Shown: positions 35,081-44,927, numbered from the stretch's first letter. The stretch is 64,000 bases of DNA from Enterovirga aerilata (GCF_013044135.1 NZ_JABEPP010000004.1:581428-645427); one strand, 5' to 3'. Numbers and translations: made by a program. Notes: generated by a model not told the origin, from the sequence alone.

Positions 35081-36325
35081 TCAGCTTCCATAGAGCCCCA
35101 GCAGCCGGGAGCTGATTTCCCCCCAATCGCCGAAGCCGATGACCATCTCGTGCGCATGCCGGGACATCAGGTTCCGGTCGGCCGGGCTCGCGCGCTCGGC
35201 TGCCATGAGAGCTGCGGCAAGGCTCTCCGCGGATGGATGCCGGACCGGGATCCCGGCGCCGAGGCGTTCGACATCCTCCAGAAGCCCGGTTCCCGGCGTG
35301 ACCAGAAGCGGCAACCCCGACAGGGCGGCTTCGAGTGCGCCGATCGGCGAGCCCTCGTATCGCGACGGCTGGACGAAGTAATCCCAACGCCCGAAGGCCC
35401 TCGCCTTTCCGTCACCGAACAGGGCGGCGCCGATCCTGACGCAGCTGCCAAGATCCAGCTCGCGCGCGAGATCCGCGATTTCCTTCCGCGCCGGACCGGT
35501 GCCGAAGAGCTCCAACTCGCCCGTGCCTCCTTGGCGGCGGTACCGTGCGAAGCCCCGCAGGAGGATATCGAGCCCCTTATGCTCGATGGCGTAGCGTCCG
35601 AGATATCCGAAGCGCAGCGGCGCGCGGCTCGATGCGCGCCGGAGCGGAACGGGAAGTCGCCCATCCAAAGCCAGCGAGAAAGCGGCGTTCGGCACAACCT
35701 TGATGCGTGAAGCGGGCGCGATGCGTGCGATGATCATTCGCTCGCGCTCCGACACGGCTTGCACGAACTGCGCCCGTTCCAGCGCCCTCCGCTCGCACAG
35801 ATGCAGGTAGAGCCGCGACAGCCCCCGCCGCAGGCCCGGCATCTCGACCAGGTGCGAGTAGCGGCCGTGCACAGTGACCGCATAGGGAATCCCAGCCCGG
35901 TTCAGGGCGCGGCAGACGGGGAGAAGCAGCGGCTCGCGCGCCCCATGGATGTGAAAGAAGGTTCGTCGCTCGGCGCCGGCGACGAGCGTCTCCAGGATCT
36001 CCGGCGCCAGCCGATAGTGCTTACCTCGCACGGACGGTCCCACGATCGGCAGGATCTGGGACGGAACCTCGAGCCGACCGGTCCGGGCGCCTTCCGGGAC
36101 GGCGGAGAGGATCACGAGCCGCGTGTCGTGGCCCGCCGCGGCCTGCTCGACGGCGAGGTGCCGTGCGACCCTGTGGACGCCGTTCGCCTCGCTCGGATGG
36201 GCGTCCGAGGTGTCGAAGACGAGGTGGCGCACCTCGACCAGCCTCCTGGTGGCCGCGGGCGGCTGTTCCGAAGTCCTGGTGCGCTGATGGGGGCCGGCTT
36301 CAGGCCAGGCGGGCCTGATCATCAT
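35081..36325 (-). CDS. GT4-family glycosyltransferase
   Basis: About 414 residues. The N-terminal acceptor domain has LVFDTSDAHPSEANGVHRVA and FFHIHGAREPLLLPVCRALN; the C-terminal donor domain has LRFGYLGRYAIEHKGLDILL, GELELFGTGPARKEIADLAR and the EX7E motif EGSPIGALEAALSGLPLLV. This is the GT-B fold of GT4 retaining transferases that build lipid-linked repeat units. Start ATG 36325 overlaps the end of the flippase gene by 26 bases; an inner GTG (36232) is possible. It is the last gene of the minus-strand unit starting at 43521. Confidence 0.9.
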   Translation of the reverse strand: MMIRPAWPEAGPHQRTRTSEQPPAATRRLVEVRHLVFDTSDAHPSEANGVHRVARHLAVEQAAAGHDTRLVILSAVPEGARTGRLEVPSQILPIVGPSVRGKHYRLAPEILETLVAGAERRTFFHIHGAREPLLLPVCRALNRAGIPYAVTVHGRYSHLVEMPGLRRGLSRLYLHLCERRALERAQFVQAVSERERMIIARIAPASRIKVVPNAAFSLALDGRLPVPLRRASSRAPLRFGYLGRYAIEHKGLDILLRGFARYRRQGGTGELELFGTGPARKEIADLARELDLGSCVRIGAALFGDGKARAFGRWDYFVQPSRYEGSPIGALEAALSGLPLLVTPGTGLLEDVERLGAGIPVRHPSAESLAAALMAAERASPADRNLMSRHAHEMVIGFGDWGEISSRLLGLYGS

Positions 36326-37544
36326 GGGCGATCGTCCTGAGCAGGAGAACCTGGGAGAGGAGAAGCCGGATCAGGTTGGCCACAAGCAGGGCCGAACAGG
36401 CTCCGATCAGGCCGAACTCCGCCGCGAGGAGCGGGACGAGAGCCAGCGCCGCGACCATGCCTGCGCCGTTGATGAGGAGGGCGGTGCGCGCCAGATCCAC
36501 CCCGTGCAGGTAGGAGCAGATCATGTCCGTGCCGTAGTTCAGCGCGGACGCGACGGCCAGGATCTGCACCGCGTTGGCGAGCTGCACGTAGGGCGAGCCC
36601 GGGCCGTAGATCGCCGCGAGGATCGGTCCCGGCGCGATGCATGCGAGCGCGTAGATGACGAGGATGGGAGGGGCCCCGACGAGCGCGTAGGGGCGGGCGG
36701 CCTGCCAGGCCCGGGCCTTGCCCTCCGGGTGGGCGCGCGCCGCCGTCTGCGGGATGATGTTGCACAGGCCGAGGATGATCGGATTGGCCATGTTGACGAC
36801 GTTCGCGGCCGCCTGGAGCTCTCCTGCTACAGCCGGTCCGTTCAGGAGGGCGAGGGTCCAGGCCAGGAGAGGATAGCGCAGCGCGAGAAGGCTTCCGTTC
36901 AGGAGCGACCAGCCCCCGAGCGCAACGAATTCACGGAACGTCCGGCCGAGACGAACCGGTCCCCTCCGCAGCGCGCCGGCCTGTGCCAACTGGAGGGCGC
37001 CCGCAGCCGCAGCGCAGGCGCCCATGCCGATGAAGGCGCGAGAGAGCGTCAGCTCACCGGCAAGGCCGAGCGAGATCACGACGGCGGCCTGCCCGATATA
37101 GGATAGGGCATCTCCAGGCAGGGCCGTCCTGTGGGCGAGCTCCGCCATGAGGCTCCGGCGCGCCATCTCCTGGAGCTGCCAGGCGGCGAAGTAGAACGTC
37201 ACCCCCGCGGCCAGATCCCCTCGCCCCGCCCAGAGCAGTACGGCCGCGAGGGTCAGCGAGAGCGGAGCGCAGAAGAGGAGCGTCAACACGAAGGTCGCCC
37301 GGACCAGCGCGCGGCCGTCCTGCGCCTCCCGCGCATTTCGCCTGATCGAAAGCGGGTAGAATAGCAGCGATCCGGTGACGAGCTGCAGAAGGAGCATTGC
37401 CCCAACGAGCAGCGCGTAGACGCCGAACTCGGCGGGCGGGAGATGCCGCGCCAAGGTGACGTTGACGACGAAGGCGCCGACGCTGACGATGGCCTGGTCC
37501 GTCAGCGTCCACGAGGCGCGCCCGAGATGCGCCTTAGACAGCAT
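36300..37544 (-). CDS. Wzx-type polysaccharide flippase
   Basis: About 414 residues from ATG 37544 (MLSKAHLGRASWTLTDQAIV). Twelve or so hydrophobic segments are spread over the whole length: VSVGAFVVNVTLARHLPP, FGVYALLVGAMLLLQLVTGS, VLTLLFCAPLSLTLAAVLLW, GLIGACSALLVANLIRLLLS. The N-terminal NVTLARHLPPAEFGVYALL is typical of MOP/Polysacc_synt flippases. It would move the lipid-linked repeat unit across the inner membrane for the Wzy polymerase. It overlaps genes on both sides by 11 and 26 bases, so it is in a tightly packed operon. Confidence 0.9.
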   Translation of the reverse strand: MLSKAHLGRASWTLTDQAIVSVGAFVVNVTLARHLPPAEFGVYALLVGAMLLLQLVTGSLLFYPLSIRRNAREAQDGRALVRATFVLTLLFCAPLSLTLAAVLLWAGRGDLAAGVTFYFAAWQLQEMARRSLMAELAHRTALPGDALSYIGQAAVVISLGLAGELTLSRAFIGMGACAAAAGALQLAQAGALRRGPVRLGRTFREFVALGGWSLLNGSLLALRYPLLAWTLALLNGPAVAGELQAAANVVNMANPIILGLCNIIPQTAARAHPEGKARAWQAARPYALVGAPPILVIYALACIAPGPILAAIYGPGSPYVQLANAVQILAVASALNYGTDMICSYLHGVDLARTALLINGAGMVAALALVPLLAAEFGLIGACSALLVANLIRLLLSQVLLLRTIAHDDQARLA

Positions 37545-39762
37545 TGACGAAATCCGGGCTGTCGAACGGTGTCCGGGATGCCGTCGGCGGCGCGCGGCGC
37601 GCGACCTCGCCGCGGACGTCGGCATAGGCCCAGTTCAGGTAGCGCGCGGTTTGCGCCATTCCGGTTTCGAAGTCGCGGACGGGATGGTAGCCGAGCTGCG
37701 ATCTTGCCTTCTCGGAATCGGTGGTCGGGCGGGCAGCGTAGAGTGCGAGCGTGCGCGGATCCGGCAAATGGACCTGCCCGATCTTCTTCCCGCCGCCGCC
37801 GAAATAGTACTTGTCGACTAACGCTCGGGCTGGTTTCGGGAGCGCATCCAGGCCGGCCTGGAGCGCCTGCCGCGCCGGCGGCCACCTCACGACGATCTGA
37901 ACGATCCGGCGCGGGTCGGATGCCACCATGCGGATGTCGCGCCAGAGTCCGTGGTTGCGGGCCATGATGCGGTCCTTCGGCCAGCAGCTCGGGCCCGGAA
38001 TGCGAAGCGCGTCCGCGACCGTTCCGAAGAACCGGCCCCATGTCACGATCTCTGGGCCGGACAGGATGAAGCGCTCGCCGACCGCATCCGGCTTCGTCGC
38101 GGCGAGGAGCATGCCGTCGACGAGATCGTCGATATGGACCGGGTTGCAGAGCCCCGTCCCGCCGTCGGGAAGGATCACTTCGCCATATATGAGCATCTCG
38201 GCCGGACCGTCGGTCCAGGGCTTGGAGTGGGGTCCGTAGACGATCGTCGGCTGGACGACGGTCGCCTGCACCTTCCCGCTGCGCGCGGCGGCGAGCACCT
38301 CTCCTTCCAGATCGAGCTTGGTGCGAATGTACTCCCAATTTCGGTTCCCGTCCGGAGTTGCCTCGCTCAGCTCTCCGTCGGGGAAAGGCTCGTAGACCGA
38401 GAAGCTGCTGACGTGGACGAGCCGCCGGACTGCGCGTTCCGAGCAGGCGGCGAGGATGGCTCGCGTCCCCCCGATATTCTGCTGGCGCGAGCGCGGGTCG
38501 TAGGCGCAGTGGAAGACGTAATCGCCACCCTCCACCGCCCGGGCCACCGCCGGCGCGTCCGCAAGATCCAGCCGCACGATCTCGACCGGCAGGCGGGCGA
38601 GGCGCGCCGCCTGGCTGATGCTGCGCACGAGGCAGCGCACGCGGATGCCGTCCTCGACGAGCCGCTCCGCGAGCCGCCCTCCGACGAAGCCGGTCGCGCC
38701 GGTGATCACCGCGGCCGAACCGGGCGGAAGGGCCGGAGCGTCCGCTCGCCGCGGCTCCGCCCAGGGAAGCGCGAGCGGCGTCCTGATCCGGTAAGCCGCT
38801 TCCACCAGGGCAACCGCCGCGAGCCCCTCCCGGCCCGGCACGCCTTGGGCGGCACCCGTCTCGATGCTCGCGCGGAAATCCCGGATCTCGGCGTCGAACA
38901 GCGCCGGGAAGAGCTGCTGGCGCAAGCTGCTCGGCGACAGACCCTCATGCTCGAAGGCCAGAACGGCGGGCGACCCGGAAACGACCTCGTTCTTGTAGAG
39001 ATGCACCTCCACGAAGCCGCGCGACCCGTCGATACGAAGCGTGTTGCGGAGGTTTCGTGTCCGGCTGAGCTCGATGCGCCCGAAGGCGCCTGACGCGGAG
39101 GCGCAGGTCAACACGCAATCCGCCTCGACCCCGCGCTCGGCGTCGTCGGAATAGGCGAGCGGCCGAAGCTCCCCGAGGTACCAGCCGATCAGGTCAAGCG
39201 CGTGGGCGCCGGTATCCATCAGCACGCCGCCCCCGGACAGGTCCCGCCGCAGAAGGGCGTCGGAGCTGACTGCCCAGTTGAAGACGAAGCCTTCCCGGGC
39301 ATCGAAGCGCTCCACCTCGCCGAGCGTCCCCGAGGCCAGGAGGGCCTTCGTCCAGCGCGCCACGTCGAGATACCTGCGCAGGAGGCCGACCGACAGCGTC
39401 AGGCCGCGCCGCTCCGCCTCCTCCACCATGGCCTCCGCATCGGCGCTGGCCGTCGCGAGCGGCTTCTCCATGAAGGCATGCTTGCCCGCGGCGACGAGCG
39501 CCCGACCGATGGGGCCATGGAATACGTGCGGAGCGGCCACGATCGCCGCATCGAAGCTGTCCCGGACGCTGTCCCACTCGCCGGCCGTGAGGACGCCGCG
39601 GCCCTTGCCGGGCAGACGGCCCTTCAGATGTTCGCACCGCGCCTGCGACGTGTCCACCAAGACCGACGGAATCCACCCGGCCCGGCGGAGCGCCGGCAGG
39701 AGATGATGCTCGACGACGGCGCCGCAGCCGATGATTGCGAGACGGGGGGCGTCAGGGCTCAT
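37534..39762 (-). CDS. Fusion of Gfo/Idh/MocA oxidoreductase and NAD-dependent epimerase/dehydratase
   Basis: 742 residues from ATG 39762. Domain 1 (~1-340): Rossmann start RLAIIGCGAVVEHHLLPALR, EKP motif in AFMEKPLATAS (99-101), and GGGVLMDTGAHALDLIGWYL with the catalytic-region His. This is Gfo/Idh/MocA. Domain 2 (~352-720): SAAVITGATGFVGGRLAERL, HVSSFSVYEPFPD, YxxxK in NWEYIRTKLDLEG, and HIDDLVDGMLLA. This is an extended SDR. Fusing the two would channel a keto-sugar intermediate between oxidation/epimerisation steps, making an unusual nucleotide sugar. Both domains seem complete. It overlaps its neighbours by 4 and 11 bases, within the EPS operon. The substrate is unknown. Confidence 0.88.
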   Translation of the reverse strand: MSPDAPRLAIIGCGAVVEHHLLPALRRAGWIPSVLVDTSQARCEHLKGRLPGKGRGVLTAGEWDSVRDSFDAAIVAAPHVFHGPIGRALVAAGKHAFMEKPLATASADAEAMVEEAERRGLTLSVGLLRRYLDVARWTKALLASGTLGEVERFDAREGFVFNWAVSSDALLRRDLSGGGVLMDTGAHALDLIGWYLGELRPLAYSDDAERGVEADCVLTCASASGAFGRIELSRTRNLRNTLRIDGSRGFVEVHLYKNEVVSGSPAVLAFEHEGLSPSSLRQQLFPALFDAEIRDFRASIETGAAQGVPGREGLAAVALVEAAYRIRTPLALPWAEPRRADAPALPPGSAAVITGATGFVGGRLAERLVEDGIRVRCLVRSISQAARLARLPVEIVRLDLADAPAVARAVEGGDYVFHCAYDPRSRQQNIGGTRAILAACSERAVRRLVHVSSFSVYEPFPDGELSEATPDGNRNWEYIRTKLDLEGEVLAAARSGKVQATVVQPTIVYGPHSKPWTDGPAEMLIYGEVILPDGGTGLCNPVHIDDLVDGMLLAATKPDAVGERFILSGPEIVTWGRFFGTVADALRIPGPSCWPKDRIMARNHGLWRDIRMVASDPRRIVQIVVRWPPARQALQAGLDALPKPARALVDKYYFGGGGKKIGQVHLPDPRTLALYAARPTTDSEKARSQLGYHPVRDFETGMAQTARYLNWAYADVRGEVARRAPPTASRTPFDSPDFVNAV

Positions 39763-41030
39763 CCGATGGCATCCTGGTGGCGTGGAAGGGAGACGGAGCG
39801 AGGCGGCGGAGCGCGATGCGCACGCGGCACGGCCGCGAGGGCGCGTTCGTAGCCGGCGAGCGCCTGCTCCGCCGCGACCGGCCATGTGAAGAGCTGCTCG
39901 ACGCGTCGGCGCGCACCGCGGCCCATCTCGGCCAGCGCGCTCGGACGTGCGACGAGGCGCCCGATCGCGCGGGCGAGCGCCTCCGGATGGCCTGGCGGGA
40001 TGAGGATTCCGCTCGCGTCGTCGACCTCGAACGGGATCCCGCCGACGCGGGACGCGATCACGGGCAGGCCGTGCGCCATCGCCTCGAGGACGGCGAGGGG
40101 CAGCGTATCGGCCAGGGTCGGAAAGATGAAGCAGTCCGAGCGCCGGAAGAGCGGCGAGAGTTCGGCATCATCGAGCCGGCCGGTCACCAGGATCTCCTGT
40201 CCCGGGCCGCAGGCCCGCAGCGCGCCCTCGTAGTCGATCCCGGCGCGCTTCTCGCCGCCGATCACCAGCCGGAAGGGGCAGCGGAGGCGGCGGAACGCCT
40301 CCAGGAGGATAGGGAGCCCCTTGTTCGGCGTGTGGTTGGCCAGGAACATGAAGGTGAGGGGCTCGCCGGCCCGGCGCGGCGGGATGCCGTGGCGCGAGAG
40401 GACTGCCGCGCTCTGCGCGTCCTCTGCGGGCGCCGGAAGATCGACGCCGTTCGTCACGATCGTGATCTCGCCCCGGTATCCCATGCCCCGCACGATCGGG
40501 ATGTCGGCCGGGGACAGCGCGAAGATCCCCGACGCGCGCGCGGTCGCGCGCGCGACAGGTGCCAGGACAAGCCGGCGCCAGGCGAGCCTCTGCGCGCGGC
40601 CGAAGCCGTGGATCTGCTCGCCATGCGCGATCTCGTTGTAGCCGTGGGTCGAGATCACATACGGGATGCGGCGGCGCCGGCACGCTCCCGCGATCCGCTC
40701 CAGCTCGAAGCCCGGCATCGGGTTGTGCAGATGGACGAGGTCGAAGGCGCCACGGCGCACGATGGCGGGGATGTCCGAGCGGTAGAAGGGCGTGCGGTAG
40801 CCTTGCGGTACGCGCGACCACGGCAGAAGCGGCGGAAGGCCTGTCCTGACCTCCTGCCGCTTGGCCGCCGGATCGCCGGGCGCGCCGACATGGGCGGCGC
40901 GTCCGTTCAGCATGCTGGCGACCGTGATGTCGCACTGGCGCGAGAGCTCGGCGCTGAGCCTTTCTCCGGCACGCACGGCGCCGCTCGCCGTCAGGTGCGG
41001 CGGGATGACGATCGCGGACAGAACGCGCAT
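39759..41030 (-). CDS. GT4-family glycosyltransferase
   Basis: 423 residues. The N-terminal domain begins MRVLSAIVIPPHLTASGAVR with VSTHGYNEIAHGEQIHGFGR; the donor domain has FMFLANHTPNKGLPILLEAF, GQEILVTGRLDDAELSPLFR and EX7E-like LADTLPLAVLEAMAHGLPVI. A retaining GT-B enzyme for repeat-unit assembly. It overlaps the epimerase gene upstream by one base (TGATG) and the fusion gene downstream by ATGA. Confidence 0.92.
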   Translation of the reverse strand: MRVLSAIVIPPHLTASGAVRAGERLSAELSRQCDITVASMLNGRAAHVGAPGDPAAKRQEVRTGLPPLLPWSRVPQGYRTPFYRSDIPAIVRRGAFDLVHLHNPMPGFELERIAGACRRRRIPYVISTHGYNEIAHGEQIHGFGRAQRLAWRRLVLAPVARATARASGIFALSPADIPIVRGMGYRGEITIVTNGVDLPAPAEDAQSAAVLSRHGIPPRRAGEPLTFMFLANHTPNKGLPILLEAFRRLRCPFRLVIGGEKRAGIDYEGALRACGPGQEILVTGRLDDAELSPLFRRSDCFIFPTLADTLPLAVLEAMAHGLPVIASRVGGIPFEVDDASGILIPPGHPEALARAIGRLVARPSALAEMGRGARRRVEQLFTWPVAAEQALAGYERALAAVPRAHRAPPPRSVSLPRHQDAIG

Positions 41031-41980
41031 CAGCGGTACCGCGCCAGCAGGGAATCCGGCAGGTCCGGATCGCGCCAGAGTTCGGTCAGGGCATCCTCGA
41101 TGGTGTGTTCGGGGCGCCAGCCGAAGACGCGCTGGATGAGGCTGTTGTCGGCCGCAAGAAAGGGACGGTCGACCGCGCGCACGCGGCTGTCATCGCGTTC
41201 GAGGGCGAAGCGGATGCCGGCGATCCGGCGCAGCTTCCGCAGCACGGACGCGACCGAGTAGCTCCGGGATGTGCCGAGATTGACCGTCACCGTCTCCCCG
41301 GGTGGGACGTCGCTGTTCAGAGCCGTCGCCACGAAGCCGCGCGCGGCGTCGAGCACATGCACGTAGTCGCGCTTCGGCCAGATGTTGCCGAGGCGAATCG
41401 AGACCCGGCCGCATTTGAGCTGGGCCACGATCTCCGGGACGAGGTGGGGGTTCGTCTCCCCTGGACCGATCACGTTGAAGAGGCGGACCACCACGGCGGA
41501 GAGGCCGCGCTGCCCGGCGATGTGACGGACATATTCCTCGCCGTGCAGCTTGGTGAAGCCGTAGATGTCGCTCGGCTTCACCTCGCCCGCTTCCGAATGT
41601 GGCTCCGCGGCCGGCTTGTAGACGGCCCCGCTGCTCGCGAAGACGAAGCGGCAGCCCGGCTCGCAGGCGAGCAGCAGGTTCATCGTCCCGAAGACGTTCG
41701 TCAGGAGCGCGGCCGAGGGATCGGCTTCGCATTCGGGGATGTAGTGGATGGCCGCGAGGTGGATCACTGCCTCGGGGCGGAACGAGCGTACGACCCGTTC
41801 GACCGCACCCCGATCGGTGATGTCGGCCCTCTCCAGCCGGATGCGTTCCAATTCGCTCTGCCTCAGCCGGACGCGGCCGTAGCGCAGATTGTCGAGCACG
41901 CAGACCTCGTGCTCCGGCGCGAGCAGCGCCACGGCTTCGCGGCCGACATAGCCGTTCCCGCCGGTGATCAGGATGCGCAT
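41030..41980 (-). CDS. NAD-dependent epimerase/dehydratase (nucleotide-sugar)
   Basis: 316 residues from ATG 41980, chosen because MRILITGGNGYVGREAVALL is the typical N-terminus and GGGAGAAG lies just upstream. An ATG at 42034 in the same frame overlaps the manC stop. Extended SDR motifs: GGNGYVG, VIHLAAIHYIPECEADP, VFASSGAVYKPAA, YxxxK in YGFTKLHGEE, RLFNVIGPGETNPH and RDYVHVLDAARGF. Close to GalE/Gmd-like epimerases; the particular sugar cannot be named. Part of the minus-strand EPS operon. Confidence 0.88.
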   Translation of the reverse strand: MRILITGGNGYVGREAVALLAPEHEVCVLDNLRYGRVRLRQSELERIRLERADITDRGAVERVVRSFRPEAVIHLAAIHYIPECEADPSAALLTNVFGTMNLLLACEPGCRFVFASSGAVYKPAAEPHSEAGEVKPSDIYGFTKLHGEEYVRHIAGQRGLSAVVVRLFNVIGPGETNPHLVPEIVAQLKCGRVSIRLGNIWPKRDYVHVLDAARGFVATALNSDVPPGETVTVNLGTSRSYSVASVLRKLRRIAGIRFALERDDSRVRAVDRPFLAADNSLIQRVFGWRPEHTIEDALTELWRDPDLPDSLLARYR

Positions 41981-42033
41981 CAACTTCTCCCGGACTGCCG
42001 CATGCTGGAGGTCGTCTCTGGTCGGGTGCCGCA

Positions 42034-43521
42034 TCAGAGAGCGGCAGGGCTCGCGGCGAGCGGAGGCGCCGGTATGGGATCGGGGTGGGTCTCGGCCGGC
42101 CGCGGGACCGCTTCCCGGTGGTAGACGTCTTCGAGGCGGACGATGTCGTCCTCGCCGAGATACGAGCCGGTCTGAACTTCGATCAGCACAAGGGGGGCGT
42201 TGCCGAAGTTCTCCAGGCGGTGCACGGCCCCGAGGGGGATATGCGCGTGCTGGTTCGGCCCGAGCACGCTCACCGCGTCGCCGACGGTGACGTGGGCCTG
42301 GCCGCTGACGACGACCCAGTGCTCGGCTCTGAAGCGGTGCTTCTGCAGGGAGAGGCGTCCGCCCGGATGCACGACGATGCGCTTCACCTGGTAGCGCTCA
42401 CCCTGGTCGATCGACTCGTAGCAGCCCCAGGGCCGATGGACCTGGGCATGCGCGCTCGCCTCCGCGCGGCCGTTGCGCTTCATCCACTGGACGACCTGCT
42501 TCACGTCGGCGCTGCGCCGGCGATCGGCGATCAGGATTGCGTCGCGGTCCGCGACCACGACGAGATCGTTCACGCCGAGCAGCGAGGTGAGCTGCCCGTT
42601 CGTCCAGACCAGGCAATTGCTCGCATTGTGGAGCGCGACGTCGCCGCGGGGCGCGTTCCCGTCGCCGTCGCGATCGGACAGCGACCAGAGCGCGTCCCAG
42701 TTGCCGATGTCGGACCAGCCGCACGCGACCGGTACGACGGCGGCCCGGTCGGTCCGTTCCATCACGGCGTAGTCGAGCGAGGTCGCCTCGGCACGCCCGA
42801 AGGGCTCTGCGGCCAGAACGCGCGCGCCGGCGACGATCTGGCTGTCCGAGACCGCTTCGCGGATGGCGGCGAGGGTGGCCGGAGCGAAGCGCTCGCATTC
42901 CTCGATCAGCGATCCCGCGCAGAACAGGAAGTTGCCGGAGTTCCACAGGCAGCCCTGGCGGACGAGACGCCCGGCCGTGGCTTCATCCGGCTTCTCGACG
43001 AAGCGCCGCACCCGCAGCGCCTGTCCGAGTGCACGGGCGCCCGGCTCCACGTAGCCGTACTCGGTCGCGTCCCGGACAGGCGTGATCCCGAAGGTCACGA
43101 GCCAGCCCCCTTCGGCGGCGGCAAGCCCGCTCCTGACGGCGTCGCTGAAGGCGGGAGCGTCGGCGATGTGGTGATCGGCGGCGAGCACCAGGACCGGCGT
43201 GTCGAGGCCGTCCTCGGCAATCGCGAGCGTGCCGGCCATCACGGCCGGGGCCGAATCCCGCCGCGCCGGCTCCAGCAGGAGATCGGCGACCGCATCGATC
43301 TCGCCGAGCTGGCGCTCGATGATGAAGCGATAGGCCTCGCTCGCCACGATGAGGGGGCGGTCGGCGAACTCTGCCTCCTGCACCCTGAGGACGGTCTCCT
43401 GGAAGCTGGAGCGGTTGCCGAGAAGCGGGATGAACTGCTTCGGCATCGTATCCCGCGAGGCCGGCCACAGCCGCGTTCCGGCGCCGCCGCACATGATCAG
43501 CGGCCTGATACGACCCCGCAT
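42034..43521 (-). CDS. manC: Mannose-1-phosphate guanylyltransferase / mannose-6-phosphate isomerase
   Basis: 495 residues, typical for the bifunctional type II enzyme. The nucleotidyltransferase domain (~1-345) has the signature PLIMCGGAGTRLWPASRDTM with PKQF, VLVLAADHHIADAPAF and GYVEPGA, FVEKPDEATA. The C-terminal cupin (~350-480) has HRPWGCYESIDQGERYQVKR, VHPGGRLSLQKHRFRAEHWV and HIPLGAVHRLENFG. It makes GDP-mannose from Man-1-P (and Man-6-P from Fru-6-P). It leads the six-gene minus-strand operon, with a GGAGGC site before ATG 43521. GDP-mannose is the substrate of the 3,5-epimerase encoded at 45021. Confidence 0.95.
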   Translation of the reverse strand: MRGRIRPLIMCGGAGTRLWPASRDTMPKQFIPLLGNRSSFQETVLRVQEAEFADRPLIVASEAYRFIIERQLGEIDAVADLLLEPARRDSAPAVMAGTLAIAEDGLDTPVLVLAADHHIADAPAFSDAVRSGLAAAEGGWLVTFGITPVRDATEYGYVEPGARALGQALRVRRFVEKPDEATAGRLVRQGCLWNSGNFLFCAGSLIEECERFAPATLAAIREAVSDSQIVAGARVLAAEPFGRAEATSLDYAVMERTDRAAVVPVACGWSDIGNWDALWSLSDRDGDGNAPRGDVALHNASNCLVWTNGQLTSLLGVNDLVVVADRDAILIADRRRSADVKQVVQWMKRNGRAEASAHAQVHRPWGCYESIDQGERYQVKRIVVHPGGRLSLQKHRFRAEHWVVVSGQAHVTVGDAVSVLGPNQHAHIPLGAVHRLENFGNAPLVLIEVQTGSYLGEDDIVRLEDVYHREAVPRPAETHPDPIPAPPLAASPAAL

Positions 43522-43834
43522 GCCTGCCTCCTGTGATCCCGTGTTGCCGTTCTCTTTCCGTGGAGCGCAGGGCAGCCACGGCCAGGTACGAGCCTAGATC
43601 GGCCTTCTCGCGGCAGCGCGGGCTAAGGACGGGAGCTGGGCGGCAATTCCGGAGTACCTGGACCGGCGCACCCGGCGATCCGGAAGATCGCTGGAGCTGG
43701 TCACCGGAGAGTCGGGGCCGTCGGCCGAAGTACCTCATGTAAAGGCGATGCTATCGCCTCGTCATCCTCTTGAGCGGTTGCGCCGGCCCGCGATCGGGCG
43801 CGTGCTTATTGCCGGTTCAGCACCGGGGCTAGGC
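43522..43834. promoter_or_regulatory. Divergent promoter region between manC and UDP-xylose synthase genes
   Basis: 313 bases without a gene between two divergent EPS units. The clearest structure is an inverted repeat, AGGCGAT-GCT-ATCGCCT at 43743-43759, about 75 bases before the uxs start. It could be an operator or a 5' hairpin. No coding potential is visible. Promoters for both units should be here but cannot be placed exactly. Confidence 0.45.
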
Positions 43835-44815
43835 ATGAAAAAGATCCTTGTGACGGGTGGCGCAGGGTTCATCGGTTCGCATCTATGCGCAAAGCTGGTG
43901 AACGAGGGGCACGACGTCCTGTGCGTGGACAATTACTTCACCGGATCGAGGCGAAACCTGGAAAGCCTGATATCAAACTCCTCGGTCGAGATCATGCGGC
44001 ACGACGTTACGTTCCCGCTCTATGTCGAGGTTGACGAGATCTACAACCTCGCCTGCCCGGCCTCGCCGATTCACTACCAGCACGACCCGGTCCAGACCAC
44101 GAAGACCAGCGTGCTCGGGGCGATCAACATGCTGGGCCTGGCGAAGCGGCTCCGCTGCCCGATCCTGCAGAGCTCGACGAGCGAGGTCTATGGCGACCCG
44201 GAGGTCCACCCCCAGACAGAGCAGTATTGGGGACGCGTGAACGTCGCGGGGCCGCGTGCCTGCTACGACGAAGGCAAGCGCTGCGCCGAGACGCTCTTCT
44301 TCGACTACCATCGCCAGCACAGGCTGCCGATCCGGGTCGCCCGCATCTTCAACACCTACGGCCCGAACATGCATCCGCAGGACGGGCGGGTGGTCTCGAA
44401 CTTCATCGTCCAGGCACTGCAGAACGAACCGATCACGATCTACGGCGAAGGGCAGCAGACGCGCTCCTTCTGCTACGTGGACGATCTCGTCGAAGGCTTG
44501 GTGCGGCTGATGAACGTCCAGGGCGACGTTCCGACCCCGGTCAATCTGGGCAATCCGACGGAGACGACCATCCTCGAACTTGCCCAACTCGTGCTCGACC
44601 TCACCGGCTCCCGCTCCGAGCTGGTCCGCCGGCCGCTGCCCGTCGACGATCCCAAGCAGCGTTGCCCGGACATCGCCAAGGCGCGCGACCTCCTCCGCTG
44701 GGCGCCCAAGACCCCGCTCGAGGCAGGCCTGAAGCGCACCATCGCGTATTTCGAGGCGCTGCTCTCGTCCGGAGCGGGCGAGGTGCGCCAGCTCCGGAGA
44801 AGCGCCCGGGCCTGA
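43835..44815 (+). CDS. uxs: UDP-glucuronate decarboxylase (UDP-xylose synthase)
   Basis: 326 residues from ATG 43835. Landmarks of [77 protein letters not shown], and the active-site [20 protein letters not shown] with YxxxK, then [20 protein letters not shown]. It converts UDP-glucuronate to UDP-xylose with NAD as a bound cofactor. UDP-glucuronate would come from the dehydrogenase encoded at 52789. It leads a plus-strand unit with the GDP-mannose epimerase and the initiating sugar transferase. Confidence 0.95.
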   Translation: MKKILVTGGAGFIGSHLCAKLVNEGHDVLCVDNYFTGSRRNLESLISNSSVEIMRHDVTFPLYVEVDEIYNLACPASPIHYQHDPVQTTKTSVLGAINMLGLAKRLRCPILQSSTSEVYGDPEVHPQTEQYWGRVNVAGPRACYDEGKRCAETLFFDYHRQHRLPIRVARIFNTYGPNMHPQDGRVVSNFIVQALQNEPITIYGEGQQTRSFCYVDDLVEGLVRLMNVQGDVPTPVNLGNPTETTILELAQLVLDLTGSRSELVRRPLPVDDPKQRCPDIAKARDLLRWAPKTPLEAGLKRTIAYFEALLSSGAGEVRQLRRSARA

Positions 44816-44927
44816 GGCGGTACGGGCCTAGCGCCAGCCGAATTCGCTCGGACCGGTTCCCGCGGCCGCCATGCCGGGCAGAACCTGGTGTGTCGCGCGG
44901 TGTCTTCCGTTGAAGCATGTAAATGGC

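Noticed and set aside
42085-43536. 483-residue plus-strand ORF antisense to manC
   Set aside because: The minus strand encodes every motif of ManC; the opposite frame has no motif and only a compositional open frame.
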